Of a stretch of DNA of 64,000 bases, positions 1 through 11,168 are shown in pieces (position 1 is the first letter of the stretch; every line of letters starts with the position of its first letter). The notes beneath the pieces were generated by a model, which did not search any database, was not told the DNA's origin, and saw only the letters and a list, made by a program, of their open reading frames with translations. Location of the stretch: assembly GCA_017354895.1 (NCBI GenBank), contig CP071493.1, positions 8,618,001 to 8,682,000 of the forward strand. Reading direction: 5' to 3'. The stretch comes from Podospora comata. Lineage: Eukaryota > Ascomycota > Sordariomycetes > Sordariales > Podosporaceae. The position numbers and the translations under genes are program-made.

Positions 1-1
1 T

Positions 2-1498
2 ATATGTGGGGATTTGCAGCAGGCCTTGCTGGTGCTTGAAGCTGGTTTACATGAGCGGAGAGTGACAGGAACAAGCAGCAACAGCGTTAGCTCGCGAAGC
101 CATGGCTTCTTTTGCGTAGAAGTGAAAAAGCGCACCCGAGCCAGCCGCAAACACGGCGATCTTCCCTGGGGCGGCAACACTCTCACCATTGTCGATCTTG
201 CTGGAAGCGAAAGGGCGAGAGATGCCAAAACCGCGGGCGCGACACTGGCAGAAGCCGGCAAGATCAACGAAAGCTTGATGTATCTGGGCCAATGCTTGCA
301 GATGCAGAGCGATGCCACGACCAAGGACAAGCCAAATCTTGTCCCATTCCGTCAGTGCAAGCTGACTGAGTTGCTGTTCTCCAATTGTTTCCCGTCGGCC
401 TCATCCTTTTCGTCAGCCCGCCATCGAAATCCTCAGAAGGCTGTCATGATCGTTACCGCCGACCCTCACGGCGACTACAATGCAACGTCTCAGATCCTTC
501 GATATTCCGCCCTGGCGAGGGAAGTTACCGTCCCGCGCGTCCCCAGCATAACACAAACCACGTTGTCGGCCCCGGCGCCTCCTGCCAGCCCACCCCCCCT
601 GGGACAACTAGGCTCACCACCTGTCCACCATCGCAGCTTTTTTGCTCCTCCCGGATCATCTTCTACCAACCAACCGCAGCACGGTGGCCTGTTGTCATCC
701 CCCAACATCCAGCGAGCATTCTCGCCTCTGTCTGGCTCTAGCCCCAGCGGAGACGCCCACCGCAGCACTATGGAGGCCGCGGCGCTCGAGATTGCCCGTC
801 TCTCCGAAGAGTTGGAGTATCTTCGTCAAGCGCTCGAGTTAGAACGCTCAGCGCGCGAAGAAGCCGAGGCGCATTTGCTCAGCATGGAGGACCGTATGAT
901 TGAGCTCGAGCAAGCTATTCGTGAGGACTGCACCAACGAGTTTGAGCAGCGCCTCGAGATTGAGATGGCAAGGTGGAAGACGACGATGCAAATCGAGATG
1001 GAACGAGGCGAGGAGCACTGGGGACGGAAGATTGAAGTTTTCGAGAGGAGCCTAGCTGTCGCGCCTTTATCGTTGCCGTCAACCCAGCCGCAGAGCGATT
1101 ACGAGGAGGTCGACGGGGAAGACAACGACAAGGAAAATATTCTAATGGAGGACATGGAACAGGAGAATGAGAGACTCAAGAGGGAGAACGAGATTCTCAG
1201 AAGGGAGGTAGCTGGGATGAGCCCAAGCAAGAGGAGGCCGTTGGGTGAGAGATCAGGACTCGGTGCTGCCGGTGAGGAGAGCAGAGGTGGCAGTCCGAGA
1301 CCCACAAGAAAAGACAGGGAAAAAGACAGGGAGGTGACATTGAGACAGAAATTGGAGAATCTTAGGATGGATGATTCATCTTCTGAATCTCAGCGGCCGC
1401 CGTCTGCACAGCAACAAAGCAGTCACAGCAGTCCCAAGAAGATGAGGAGGTTACAGACCAAGAGATGGAACGAAATCGATGATGACGATATGTTTTAG
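2..1498 (+). CDS. kinesin-like motor protein, C-terminal part (kinesin-6-like), 5' truncated by window
   Basis: Microtubule motor. The frame is open to the left window edge, so the N-terminal half of the motor (P-loop) lies outside. Visible are the switch I motif SSRSH (about nt 89-103) and the switch II motif DLAGSER (about nt 194-214). These are followed by the NINESL-like helix GKINESLMYLGQ, the VPFRQCKLTELL segment and an ILRYSALAREV end of motor. After the motor comes a Pro/Ser-rich neck, then a long acidic coiled coil (nt 770-1060) and a second short coil (nt 1150-1210), ending in a basic/acidic tail. The long spacer before VPFRQ and the C-terminal coil resemble kinesin-6 (MKLP/Klp9), which works at the spindle midzone. 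The subfamily is an inference from partial sequence. Stop TAG at 1496-1498. Confidence 0.85.
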   Translation: MCGDLQQALLVLEAGLHERRVTGTSSNSVSSRSHGFFCVEVKKRTRASRKHGDLPWGGNTLTIVDLAGSERARDAKTAGATLAEAGKINESLMYLGQCLQMQSDATTKDKPNLVPFRQCKLTELLFSNCFPSASSFSSARHRNPQKAVMIVTADPHGDYNATSQILRYSALAREVTVPRVPSITQTTLSAPAPPASPPPLGQLGSPPVHHRSFFAPPGSSSTNQPQHGGLLSSPNIQRAFSPLSGSSPSGDAHRSTMEAAALEIARLSEELEYLRQALELERSAREEAEAHLLSMEDRMIELEQAIREDCTNEFEQRLEIEMARWKTTMQIEMERGEEHWGRKIEVFERSLAVAPLSLPSTQPQSDYEEVDGEDNDKENILMEDMEQENERLKRENEILRREVAGMSPSKRRPLGERSGLGAAGEESRGGSPRPTRKDREKDREVTLRQKLENLRMDDSSSESQRPPSAQQQSSHSSPKKMRRLQTKRWNEIDDDDMF

Positions 1499-1762
1499 GT
1501 TCACCGATTAGCCGGTATGATTGGTATGAGGGAGGCGCATTGGGTTGGTTCTTCCCCAGGACATGAAGGAGCATTGCTGGGTACATACATGTCAAAGTTA
1601 CAGATACAGACAGATAACACCTGAACCAGCCAGTCACGGCAGTCAGGCATTGTTGGGAGGCCTTTCCTTGGGGCATATATAAACGATTGTAATGGCTTCT
1701 CTTTATCCTCGGTAAACATGCTGTTGTCTACTCGACATATAATCGGCCGCCTCGCCGATAGT

Positions 1763-3027
1763 TCAAGCCCTCTTGAGCTCAACCTTCTCCTGCTCTTGCT
1801 TTTGCTCTGCAGAACCACTTCGCTTGTTTGCCATGGTTGGCTTACGGCATGTGAACACATACATTGGGGTGAAAATCCCCATCTTGCCGCCGATAGCCAC
1901 CGAACGACAGCAGTACCACATGGTGTCCATCAGGGTGAGTGTTTCGGGTGGCGCAAAGCCGAACAGAATCAACACTCGGTAGATGCTTTTGGCGATGAAT
2001 AGGAAAAGGGGAGACATCTTGACCACCCTGAAGAAGTCATCCCACCCAGGAACGCGCCATGCCCAAGAAACGTCTCCTGCCGGACCATAGTACCAAGGAG
2101 CCCCATTGCTACGGTCAGCCATGTCCTCTTCTGCCAGTAACTCGAATCCTGTTGACATTTTGTCAGTTTTGCTCTTTGCAGTTGTTTTGTTGAGGCAAGA
2201 AGTTGGACTTACCAGCAGAGAGCACACACCTCCTCATATCCGGCACCCACGGCATCTTCACAATCCCGTTTCCAAATTCGACCCAGTTCCGAATCTTTGC
2301 GTGCTCAGTGTTGTTCTCGTCAAACTTCTTGGTCATGGCGAAGTCGTGAAACGTAAACGGGGCTCCTGGCTTCAAGATGCGCTTGATCTCACGGTACACT
2401 TCTGCAGGGTCGGGGGCGTAACAAAGGCTTTCTACCGAGTATGCGGCGTCGAAGGATTCGTCTTCAAAGGGGAGTTTCTGTCTTTCGTCAGACAGTGCTT
2501 CTGTGATAGGAGCAAACAAGAAGGGGATTACAAACCACAAAATTGCCCTGGACGATGGTAACCTTGCCTTCCAGTCCGGCCTGCTTGCTCAACTGCGTGC
2601 CTCGCTCAACATGCCAGGCGTTGTTTGTGATCCCAATGATCTTGCAGCCGATTGCTTTGGTGATGGTGCGGGCAGGGCCGCCAATGCCGCAGCCAAGATC
2701 CAACACCTTCATCCCTGGTTTGAGGCGGGCAATACGGGCAAACTCGTGCTCATAAGCTGTCATGCTGTCGGCTATAGACTTCCCAGGGAAGATGGGGGTG
2801 TAATGGAATCGCTGGCCCCATCCTTGCTCGTAGAGAGGCGAGACAAGATCATAGTAGTCCGAAGCGACTTCGTTGTATTTCTTTGCGCGGGCGGCTCGTT
2901 CTTCCACCGTGGCGTAGCCGACGGCATCGTGGTCGATGACATTTAGCTGGGAAGGGTCACGGTTGAAATGGGAAAGGTAGCAGTGGAGAAGCGCAGGGGT
3001 GTAGTTGGGAGGTAGGTGGGAAGACAT
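1763..3027 (-). CDS. Erg6-like sterol C-24 methyltransferase family protein
   Basis: SAM-dependent methyltransferase of 380 aa in three exons (3027-2536, 2477-2213, 2148-1763). The introns are 58 and 64 nt. The start is MSSHLPPNY; upstream in-frame Met codons are not needed, since yeast Erg6 has similar length (about 380 aa). Motif I LDLGCGIGGPAR (residues 109-120) binds SAM. The preceding YEQGWGQRFHY segment corresponds to the sterol-binding YEYGWGSSFHF region of Erg6. Exon 2 carries LPFEDESFDAAYSVESLCYAP and the DENNTEH segment, and exon 3 the SMT C-terminal domain with PWYYGPAG and KMGIFTPMYVFTCRKP. Known family role: methyl transfer to C-24 of zymosterol-type sterols in ER/lipid particles. 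Because fungi often carry paralogues, this may be an accessory SMT rather than the housekeeping Erg6. Confidence 0.88.
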
Positions 3028-3787
3028 TTTCACAAGCAGTGTTTTCTTGAGTAAATGTTGGCAGTGTCCAGGAGATGGAGAATTGTGAACAGGACACACG
3101 TGTCGGTTTTGTGAATCTATCAGTAACACAGGCGAAAGCATTTACAGCCCTCTTACATCGACAAAGGTTGTTGAGCTTGGGAGTCAGGAAGGGTGCAGTT
3201 AGTATTGTCATGGATCAGCATTCTTTGTTGAGACTTACGATTGTTGACATATAAGACAACGAAGGCTCGGGCAACTTACGCGGCTCGACTCAACGAAGCC
3301 GTCGAGCTATAGCTGCGGTATCATTTCTCATTGGCCTTTGGACTGTCGCTCACAAGAATGCAAGGTGGAAAGAAGAAAATCTTAGTGGCCATCATCAGGT
3401 CATGCGATTTCAGGGGTAGCTGGCATCTAACCCCTGCGCCTGACCTTTCCAATTGGCCCCGAGAATAAAAGAAGCCGTATGCCAGCTTTGGTATCATGCA
3501 GACTCTTACTATACTCACAACGGAACTCGATTGCATTACAGTCATTAACTCGTGCAACCAAGATGGATTCGCCTAAACCTGACACCCCGAGCAGCAAACC
3601 ACCCAAGGAGGATCCAACATTTCCCGTTGTACGTCTTCCTCGTAGGGCGGCGACCTTTGCTATCACTGCACATGGAACCGCTCATCCCATGGGCCGATAG
3701 GTGCCCGGTTTAGAGCTCGAAAACATTTCTCCCATTGACCAGGTACAACTGTGTGAAACGACAACCAAAGTACACACTATCCCCTAC
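3028..3787. other. intergenic, promoter side of the Erg6-like gene
   Basis: No supported gene. A 45-codon ORF at 3563-3700 (+) begins MDSPKPDTPSSKPPKEDP with a purine at -3, but it matches no family I recognise and has no clear splice partner. I treat it as unsupported. Confidence 0.4.
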
Positions 3788-5998
3788 TTATACGAGGAAA
3801 ATGCCCTCAAAGTACTCCTGCAACTGCTCAAAGTCTTCCAACTCACCAACCCAACCCACATATTGATCCGGTCTGACAGCCACAACGCACCCTTTCTCCT
3901 TATCAACTCCGTAATTCTTGTATGCATTGCCAAACCCTTCATGGTAACTCTCGTCATCGACAAAAACCTTGTTGTAGTCCCATCCGGTGTGTGGGTCGAA
4001 GGGATGCAGGATGTCGGGGAAATCTCGCAGGAGCTCTGTCTCGGTCCTTTTGGCTGAGTGGATTGTCAACACCTCGATCACACTATCAATCTTGGCCCCC
4101 TCCGGAGTAGCCCTTCTCATAAAGCCGTTGGACGAGCTCAGCTTATCACAGAACACCTCAACTCGCTGCTTCTGTGCTTGATCCAGTATGTCCCCGGCAA
4201 ACAACACAATGCGGAACCGTCCATCAGCCTTCAGCCTCTCTTGGAAATGCCATGGCCGAGCACAGGCCTGGTTAAGGACTTTAAAACTGTTGAACCTCAT
4301 CCCCACAGGCAGCCCTTTGGCCAGGCTCTGCTTCACCTCGAACTCTTCCACGGTAATTCTGCGCACCCCTTCCAAACTCCGGCTTCTATCGCTCCTATCG
4401 CCCAGTTCGCCAGGGTCGCCGCTCTTGACGACCAAAGAACTTGGACCATAGTCAACACTCAATCCGCTGGCAAACAGGTTCCCTTTCAGGAACGCGTCCT
4501 TAAATTCAGCCATGCTCACGCCTTCTGCGTCCATAACATCCTTCGCCGGGCGCCCGCTGAACAAACGACTGAACTTGTGGTCGAACTCGATAAGGTCCTG
4601 AGCAACTCGGCGTCGCTCGGACTGATATGTGTCCAAAATTCTGGGATGACAAATCCCCTTGGCTATGAGCCCAACCTTCCACGCCAAGTTGAATGAATCC
4701 TGCATAGAAACGTTCATGCCTTGTCCTGCTTTGGGGGAATGAGTGTGCACTGCATCGCCCGCAAGGAATACCTTATTGGAAGGGTGCGAAAAGGAGGGTG
4801 AGATACGTTGTCCGATCTGCAGTTGCCATGTTAACCAGGAGTGAATAGGGGTAAAAATGGGCTCAGGGGGAAATACCTGGTACGCGGTCCACCAGTCGCA
4901 ATATTCATAGTCGATCTTATATGGCCTTAAAATCTTTTGCGCAGCGCCAAAGATGAGCTCCGGTGTGATCTTGGACCTGTCTGCCCTGCCGGATGCGTCC
5001 GGCGTGACCTCCTTGAGCTGAATGTACAATCTCACCAGCCGGTTCTCGCGAGGGATGACCATGAGACTCCCATCGTTGGCTGAGTGGATAGCACAGCGCA
5101 TACGAATGTCGGCTATCCATGTGTCAGCCATGTTCCCAAGTTGCGCCCCGAGGAAACTTACGAAAGTCAGTGAGAGGGATGATATCCATAACTCCCCAAA
5201 TGAAGTCGGTTGCTTCGCCTTGTAGCTCGAACTCGGGACCAAGTGCCCGTCTGGTCCAGCTCCTAGCACCGTCACAACCAATGACGAATTTTGCATTGAT
5301 CACTTCTTCCTCCCCACCCTTTGCATCTGTGATATTCTTGTCCTCGTAGTCATCCCCCACAAGGTTACTCCGAAAGAGCCCATCTGTCACATCACTCTTG
5401 CTGCCTGTCGTAGCTTGCGGCGGAGTAGCTTCCTCTTCTGTTAGCTTTCTCACCGTTACTTTAACTCTCTCCTCCCCAATCTGCAAACTGGTTGGTAGGA
5501 TCGCCCTCTCGACTTTGATGGCACCCCCGGAGTATTTCTGGATGTTGTCCAAAAAGAACCTCTCAATCCTGCCCTGTTGCAACACAATCTGTTGGAATCT
5601 GGACAGCCCCACAATCGTATCAGGGATTCTGTCGCTCCGTTGAATGATACCTGTCGCGTCAGGATTCCACATGCAGATTTCGATCATGTGGTTTGCTTCC
5701 TTCCATGCCCTGTCGGCAAAGCCAAAAGAGTCAAAGATTTCAAGAGAGCGGCATTGAAGACCGTCGGCCTGGCCCGAAAATATCTTTGTGGAACGCTTGT
5801 CTATGATCCGAACTGAAAGTGGAGAGGCAGAGGGGATGGCGGTGAGGTGAGCGAAAGATGCGGCAGCCATGAGCCCGGCAGGCCCGGCGCCAATGATGAG
5901 GCTAGAGTGTGCATTAGAATGGCAGGCAATACTTTGCTCTGGGCTCCAGTCACTTACACGTCGACATTCGTCTCCGGAATATCAGACTGAGAGAACAT
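3788..5998 (-). CDS. phenol 2-monooxygenase-like FAD-dependent hydroxylase
   Basis: Flavin aromatic hydroxylase of the PheA/TfdB family, 701 aa, in three exons (5998-5958, 5901-5162, 5112-3788) with 56- and 49-nt introns. The first exon is only 41 nt. Splicing joins MFSQSDIPETNVDV to LIIGAGPAGLMAAASFA, giving the Rossmann GxGxxG (G18-G23). The middle exon has the arginine-containing RSLEIFDSFG segment and the DG motif FVIGCDGARS. Exon 3 has the second FAD motif VFLAGDAVHTHSP (about residue 380) followed by GQGMNVSMQDSFNLAWK, and a thioredoxin-like C-terminal domain of about 200 residues typical of phenol hydroxylase. Family chemistry is NADPH- and O2-dependent ortho-hydroxylation of phenols. 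The actual substrate cannot be read from sequence; related fungal enzymes also act in secondary metabolism. Confidence 0.9.
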
Positions 5999-6955
5999 GG
6001 TGCCGTCACAAAAAGTACAGTGAGATATCAGGTAACAGGCTATGGTCAAACGAAGAGTTTCGTCAACGACAGGAACGGGGACCGCTCCGGTTTAAACCCC
6101 TTCATTTCTTCACCGTACCTTCAAGGTAGGTACCTGGGTGCAGCTCCAACCCACCCTCAAGGACATGATCAACATGACGAGGCATACAATCATAGGCCCT
6201 CATTGGTCATGTTTTTATGCTATTGGACTTGTCCCTGCACGTTGGTTGTGCTTTGGGTCGCTTTGGGTGCTGGAGAATTGCAACGACATGAAACTAACCC
6301 GGAAATGGACTAGATGCTCACTGACTTTGATGTGGACTGATGATGGACTTCAACAAGGCTGGAAATAGTTTTGGGAGTGAAGTGGAGGTTTACCTTCAAA
6401 TCAATGTACTGAGCATGCTCCTCCAAAATAACCTGGAAGGCTGTTTTTCGGAAACCGAACAACCACCGACCGAGAAGGGTGGCTGAGGGATCTCGCCATG
6501 GTGACAGGGGTACGCTAGGATCGCGGGGGTCTTAGAAAGACTCCACCGCCAATCATCTTGACTATCACCAATGACTTCAGCGGACACGGGAGGCTTGCCC
6601 TGCCATGATTGTTCACATAAACGACAAAGAGTCGAGAACTGGCAGACAACAAATGAAACGAAGAAGAAATTTACGACAAGATAGGTACTTAAATTTCCCG
6701 AGCTGTCCATTACCTGGTATTCCGAAAAGTCCTCAAACTTATGTTCCACACGTCTAAATGGCGGAGAATGGCTGCGGCACGCTGCGCCTCACTGGCCGTC
6801 ATTACTAAAGAACCAGCATTCCCAAGCCTGACAGAGCCGCAATCCTTCCACCTCGAATATTCTTCTGTTACACCACTCCCGACGACAAGATATCACGGTC
6901 TTGAGCTTCCTGAGAAGTATTCCCTTCCAGGTTCTTACCCAAGCCAATAGCGAAA
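5999..6955. other. intergenic, divergent promoter region
   Basis: Lies between the divergently read monooxygenase (-) and the 6956 gene (+), so it should carry both promoters. It includes a GGTA/TACC cluster at 6124-6134 (aaggtaggtacct). No coding signal beyond short unsupported ORFs. Confidence 0.5.
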
Positions 6956-8362
6956 ATGGCAGACATAATTGGCACCATCGTCACTCTTGTGGAAACGGTT
7001 CAGTCAGCCGTCACTCTCTACCAGCGCATCGACGGCCTACCCACACAAATGACGCAACTCGGTAAACGAATCGAGCGCCTGAGCCCATTTCTGAGCCGGC
7101 TGGAATCTTTCATAAAAAAAAGACCAGCAGCTGCCTCCTCAAGCCTGTATCCTGGTCAGAAACAAGATCTCAGACAATTACTGAATGCTATCAATGGCCA
7201 CATCAAGAAGGCAACCGACCTGTTTGAGCGATACGAGAAAGGCATTCTCTCGCGGTCTCATGATCTTGAATTTCGAGCGCGATGGGTTTCACAAATATGG
7301 TTTTCCCTAGTAGAAAACAGCCCAGAGAAAGTCCAGGCAATCCTGGATGATATCGAATACGACAGGGGCGTTCTTTCAGACTACCTCGCCCTAATGGCTG
7401 TAGACAAACAACCCGATATCCCGAGTCCCAACCTGATCACAAGTCCAGGCCCTAAAAAAATTATCAACAGCCCTGCGAACAAGAACATCGCTAATTCCCC
7501 AAAGAAGAACAACTTATCACCATCGTCAGCACCAGCCAAACGACCATCACCATCACCATCGCCGATACCACGACAAGATTTAAAGATCCTCTTTGTCGAC
7601 CCTTATCATGCTGAGCGAACAGCGATCGCCGAGTCTCTCCTTGCCCTCTTTCGGGAGCTGACTCTACTGTACAGGTCAAACACACCCTGGCGCATATCAA
7701 CCGTCTCGTCCGCTGGATTCTTTGTCAAAAATTCTTCTGATTTGGTGCCAGTCATCTCATCCCTCAACTACAGCTACCCATCATGGAAGAAGGATTTCAA
7801 GCCCGGCGGCCCGGGCGATGTTCCAAAACCCGAAGCCTTGAAGGCCATCTTTGACAACAACTGGGCAAACTACCCCTTTAAAAACGCGATCAAGTCGCAA
7901 ATATCAACTCGCCCCAGTGTAGGCTTGACAAAAGACGTGTTTATGAAGTACGACTACATCATTGTCTTCACCAAGCGGGAGCACGACAACATGGTCAAGC
8001 TCAAGGAAGCGGTAACTGTAATGACAAAAGAGAGACAAAGGGCACGGGTGTTACATCTGGGAGTGTACTTGGGCGGGGAGATTGTTTATCCAACATTGGC
8101 AAAAGGAGCGGGGGAAGTTATTGAGCAGACAAACCGGCATGAGTGGAACAAAAAGGTGGCTCAGATCAAGACGGCGTTGAAGGAGTTCTTGAGGCAGGAG
8201 ATGCGGTGGCAAATGCCAGAGCTACCTGGTCCAGAAAAGAACGATGGGAAGCAAATCAAGGATATCGGGGAGAAGGATCCAAATGGAGTCAAGAACAAGA
8301 AGAAAGAAAGCGGTAAGGACAAAGTGAATGTAGCTGGTAAAGCGAAGGGAAAGGGGTCTTAG
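6956..8362 (+). CDS. STAND/HeLo-like N-terminal domain fused to degenerate LMW-phosphatase-like domain
   Basis: Single-exon protein of 468 aa. Residues 1-150 are helical and begin MADIIGTIVTLVETVQSAVTLY. This pattern resembles the fungal N-terminal domains that precede NACHT/NLR (STAND) modules and HeLo-like death-inducing domains, but no NACHT follows here. A Ser/Pro/Lys-rich linker (about residues 155-205) contains repeated NSP/SPSP units. From about residue 208 the order of elements matches low-molecular-weight tyrosine phosphatases: LKILFVDPYHAERTAIAES occupies the place of the VLFVCxGNxCRSPxAEA loop, then SSAGFF, then YDYIIVFTKREHDNM. The nucleophilic Cys position is Asp, so the domain is probably catalytically dead. 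A Lys-rich tail ends the protein. Domain assignment is by pattern only; an incompatibility or signalling role would be inference. Confidence 0.72.
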   Translation: MADIIGTIVTLVETVQSAVTLYQRIDGLPTQMTQLGKRIERLSPFLSRLESFIKKRPAAASSSLYPGQKQDLRQLLNAINGHIKKATDLFERYEKGILSRSHDLEFRARWVSQIWFSLVENSPEKVQAILDDIEYDRGVLSDYLALMAVDKQPDIPSPNLITSPGPKKIINSPANKNIANSPKKNNLSPSSAPAKRPSPSPSPIPRQDLKILFVDPYHAERTAIAESLLALFRELTLLYRSNTPWRISTVSSAGFFVKNSSDLVPVISSLNYSYPSWKKDFKPGGPGDVPKPEALKAIFDNNWANYPFKNAIKSQISTRPSVGLTKDVFMKYDYIIVFTKREHDNMVKLKEAVTVMTKERQRARVLHLGVYLGGEIVYPTLAKGAGEVIEQTNRHEWNKKVAQIKTALKEFLRQEMRWQMPELPGPEKNDGKQIKDIGEKDPNGVKNKKKESGKDKVNVAGKAKGKGS

Positions 8363-9275
8363 CGACATAACGCTTTAGGACCGGCTTTTGGTGTGCTTTA
8401 CCTACCTACATCGATGAGAGCCGGGCATTTTGGATTCAGATCAATGGTGATTGCATGTTGTCTATATTTCAGACCAATTTTGTTGATATTTTAGAAGTCC
8501 GGGTAAATGTTTTGTTTTGGTATCAGACATGGCTGCTGGAGATACAACCGGCTGAGCTTGTTTCCGTCAAGCTTTGACTAGGCGCCGCCACTGACAGGGG
8601 CTTTGTTCAGGCACGTACGCTACATATAGTGTTTTTGTCGACGGCTAGAACCTAGATTCAATTAAACCCAACTTCATAGATGACGCGGCCATCGACATAC
8701 ACCTTCCACAGCATAGTCCTTCCCCGCAGAATGTATCCCGACCAACACACATTCCCTTCTTACTTCTTATAACATGCGACCCTGTTCGCTTCTCGGCAAG
8801 TGATCCGGTTCCTCAAGCCCAAAAATGCTTGCAGAGCAAGTTTATTGCGTTGGCCAGATGCCGGCCGTCCTACACGGCTAAACAGCAAGAGCCTGGACTG
8901 GCCTCTGGTTTGGCGAGCCTAAGAAGGCTCTTCAGCCGGATGATACTGATCGGAAAATTAGGACGCTAGTTCCATGGTCTACTCAGCGGGAATCGTGAAT
9001 CCGTTTGTCGGAAATACAGAAATTGCACTTCCCTGGAGTCACACCCAATGGCTTGTCAGGGGCAGAAGACTTGTGGTTGCACTTTTGATATTGATCATGG
9101 CCGGCAGTAACCTTGGCTGGGTATGTAATCTCGTGAGATCGTCCGATCCAGGGCTTGTATCGTGGTGAACCACGTAGCTGTTGCCTGTATTTAGTCTCAG
9201 CCAGCCACGATTATTGTCTTATCTTTCACGAGCATCATCTGATTTTGATATCATTCAACTTTCAACACACTCAAC
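8363..9275. other. intergenic
   Basis: Terminator of the 6956 gene and promoter of the 9276 gene. Contains a TACC cluster at 8399-8409. A 64-codon ORF at 8974 has no recognisable content. Confidence 0.5.
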
Positions 9276-10176
9276 ATGAGAATTGTATATCTTTCGGCGT
9301 TGCTTGCGTTCGGCCTACAGGCTGAGGCCCAGCTCGCTGCCAGACAGCGCGGCGGCGGTGGTGGAGCAGCGTGTGTGTGGGAAGGTCATTGTCTTGGTAT
9401 ACCTTTGCTTATTCTTTCAACTTTCACCGTATAGAGACTGACAAGTTGCCAGGTGACGAATGCGACTCTGAGCTTGACTGTGACGGGGATCTGTACTGTC
9501 GCTTAGGAAGATGTGCGAATCTCCCTACCCAGAGCTCCTCTCGTGGCGGTGGACAAGGCTCAATCATCCGCACAACAACCACATACGTTTATCCAACCCC
9601 TACCGTGAGACCTACCTCACCTGCTCAACCAGCTTGCGCTTGGGCCGGACATTGCATTGGTATCTACTTACCCCTGGACCCCTGGGTTTTCTCTCTTGGC
9701 AGCCAATACTAACCGTCTCCCAGGTGACAGGTGCGAGGACGAGAATGACTGCGACGGAGACCTGATCTGCCGTGCAGGTCGTTGCAATCCTCTTTTCGGT
9801 GGCATAAGCACGTCCACGCGCAGAGCCACGGTCACATACCCGCCGGTTATCACGCGTATCACCAGTACTCGCCGTGTCACGGTCACACTGCCCCCGGTTA
9901 TTACCCGCACCAGCACAAGTACACGTCGGGTTACAGTTCCTCCCATCGTGACGACTGTGACTCGCAGCAGAAGCACAGCAGTACCGCCTCGTCCAACGCC
10001 AACAAGCAGACCAGGGCCAAATTGTGGAGACAACCCACTCTCTTGTATCGGTACGTTGTTTTCTGCCTTTTTTAACAGATAGGTTGCTGATGCTCATAAT
10101 AGGCTTGAGCTGCCAAGAGGATTCAGACTGTGGATTCGATTTGATCATCTGCAAGAATGGCTTTTGTGATTTGTGA
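9276..10176 (+). CDS. secreted protein with three six-cysteine modules
   Basis: Predicted 242-aa secreted protein in four exons (9276-9396, 9453-9659, 9724-10050, 10103-10176), with introns of 56, 64 and 52 nt. Residues 1-19 form a signal peptide (MRIVYLSALLAFGLQAEA). Three modules follow. The first two share exact spacing C-x5-C-x4-C-x5-C-x5-C-x4-C (CVWEGHCLGDEC... and CAWAGHCIGDRC...), both with DCDGDL before the fifth Cys. The third is C-x6-C-x4-C-x5-C-x6-C-x4-C. Every module is interrupted by a phase-1 intron at the same Gly codon after its second cysteine. Linkers are Thr/Pro-rich; the second has three tandem units of the type STRRVTVTLPPVITR, likely O-glycosylated. The function is unknown: it could be a cell-wall, effector-like or defence peptide precursor. 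I do not assign a family. Confidence 0.85.
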
Positions 10177-11168
10177 CCAGCGTTTCAGCTGACGACCAGA
10201 GATGGCGAACAAACTTGCGCCTGTGTGGTGGTACCGAAATGAACCAAATGCTCTAAAAGGGCATCTGTGTCTCCCACATGGGTACCCAATGACTAGGTGA
10301 GGATCTCTGTGTTATGCCCATTTAAGGTAGCTTTGGAGAATGTAAAACGGTCGAAGCTTTTGCCTGCTAATAGGAGAGGTGTCATTTTCTCTTTGTATCC
10401 CGCATGTCGTACGACCACAAAACCCACCAACCTAGGTAGGTAACTTGGGACAATGATGTGTTCAAAGTTGTACAGTATAACATGTGAAATTTGCGAGATT
10501 GGCATTACGATTTGCCTTGTGGAGGTTATTCATAGTTAGTGCTGTGATTTGATGATGATAGGGAGGCTTGGCCAAGGAGGGTGAAGTGGGTTGCGAGTGC
10601 GGTTTAAAGTGCGGTTTAGATGTCACGATGTCTGTTTAAGGCAGGCAGAAGTCTTCGCAGTGTCGAACGTTGCTAAAAGCGGTATGGCAATGGGATGTGC
10701 CACTGCGAGACAGAAGCTTGGACCATCTGAGAACCAAAAGCCTATCCGTGACATTCTCTCCGGTTTGAGCTTTTTGAGGACAGCAATGTGGGGTGCTAGG
10801 CACACCAGCTTAGTATTAAGGTAGACCATTTTGGTTGCGTTGGCTGCAGAAAGACCCGCTCCATCCCGTCCGGACGAACACATAATGGGTATCGGAAGAC
10901 GTGGTATCGGATCGGGCGTCCCGTTCCTGGGAAACCTGACTAAGCAGATCGGAGATCGTGGAAACAACTGAAACAAGGCAGGCGGGCAAGCTTGGCATTT
11001 CATCGCCAAACCTCGACGAGACCGCTGGGTCGCGTCTTTTGACGCAACCCAACTTCCTCCGCTCAACGTACGGAATCTGCCGAAAACTGCGAACTGATCT
11101 CGCACACGAGACCTCGCTGCGAGGAACAAAGCTCTCGTGCACACTGAGGCCTGGGCTGCCCGAGTCAA
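10177..11168. other. intergenic, histidine-kinase promoter side
   Basis: Includes cctaggtaggtaa at 10431-10443. No gene seen; ORFs on the minus strand overlapping 10623-11168 lack family features. Confidence 0.5.
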
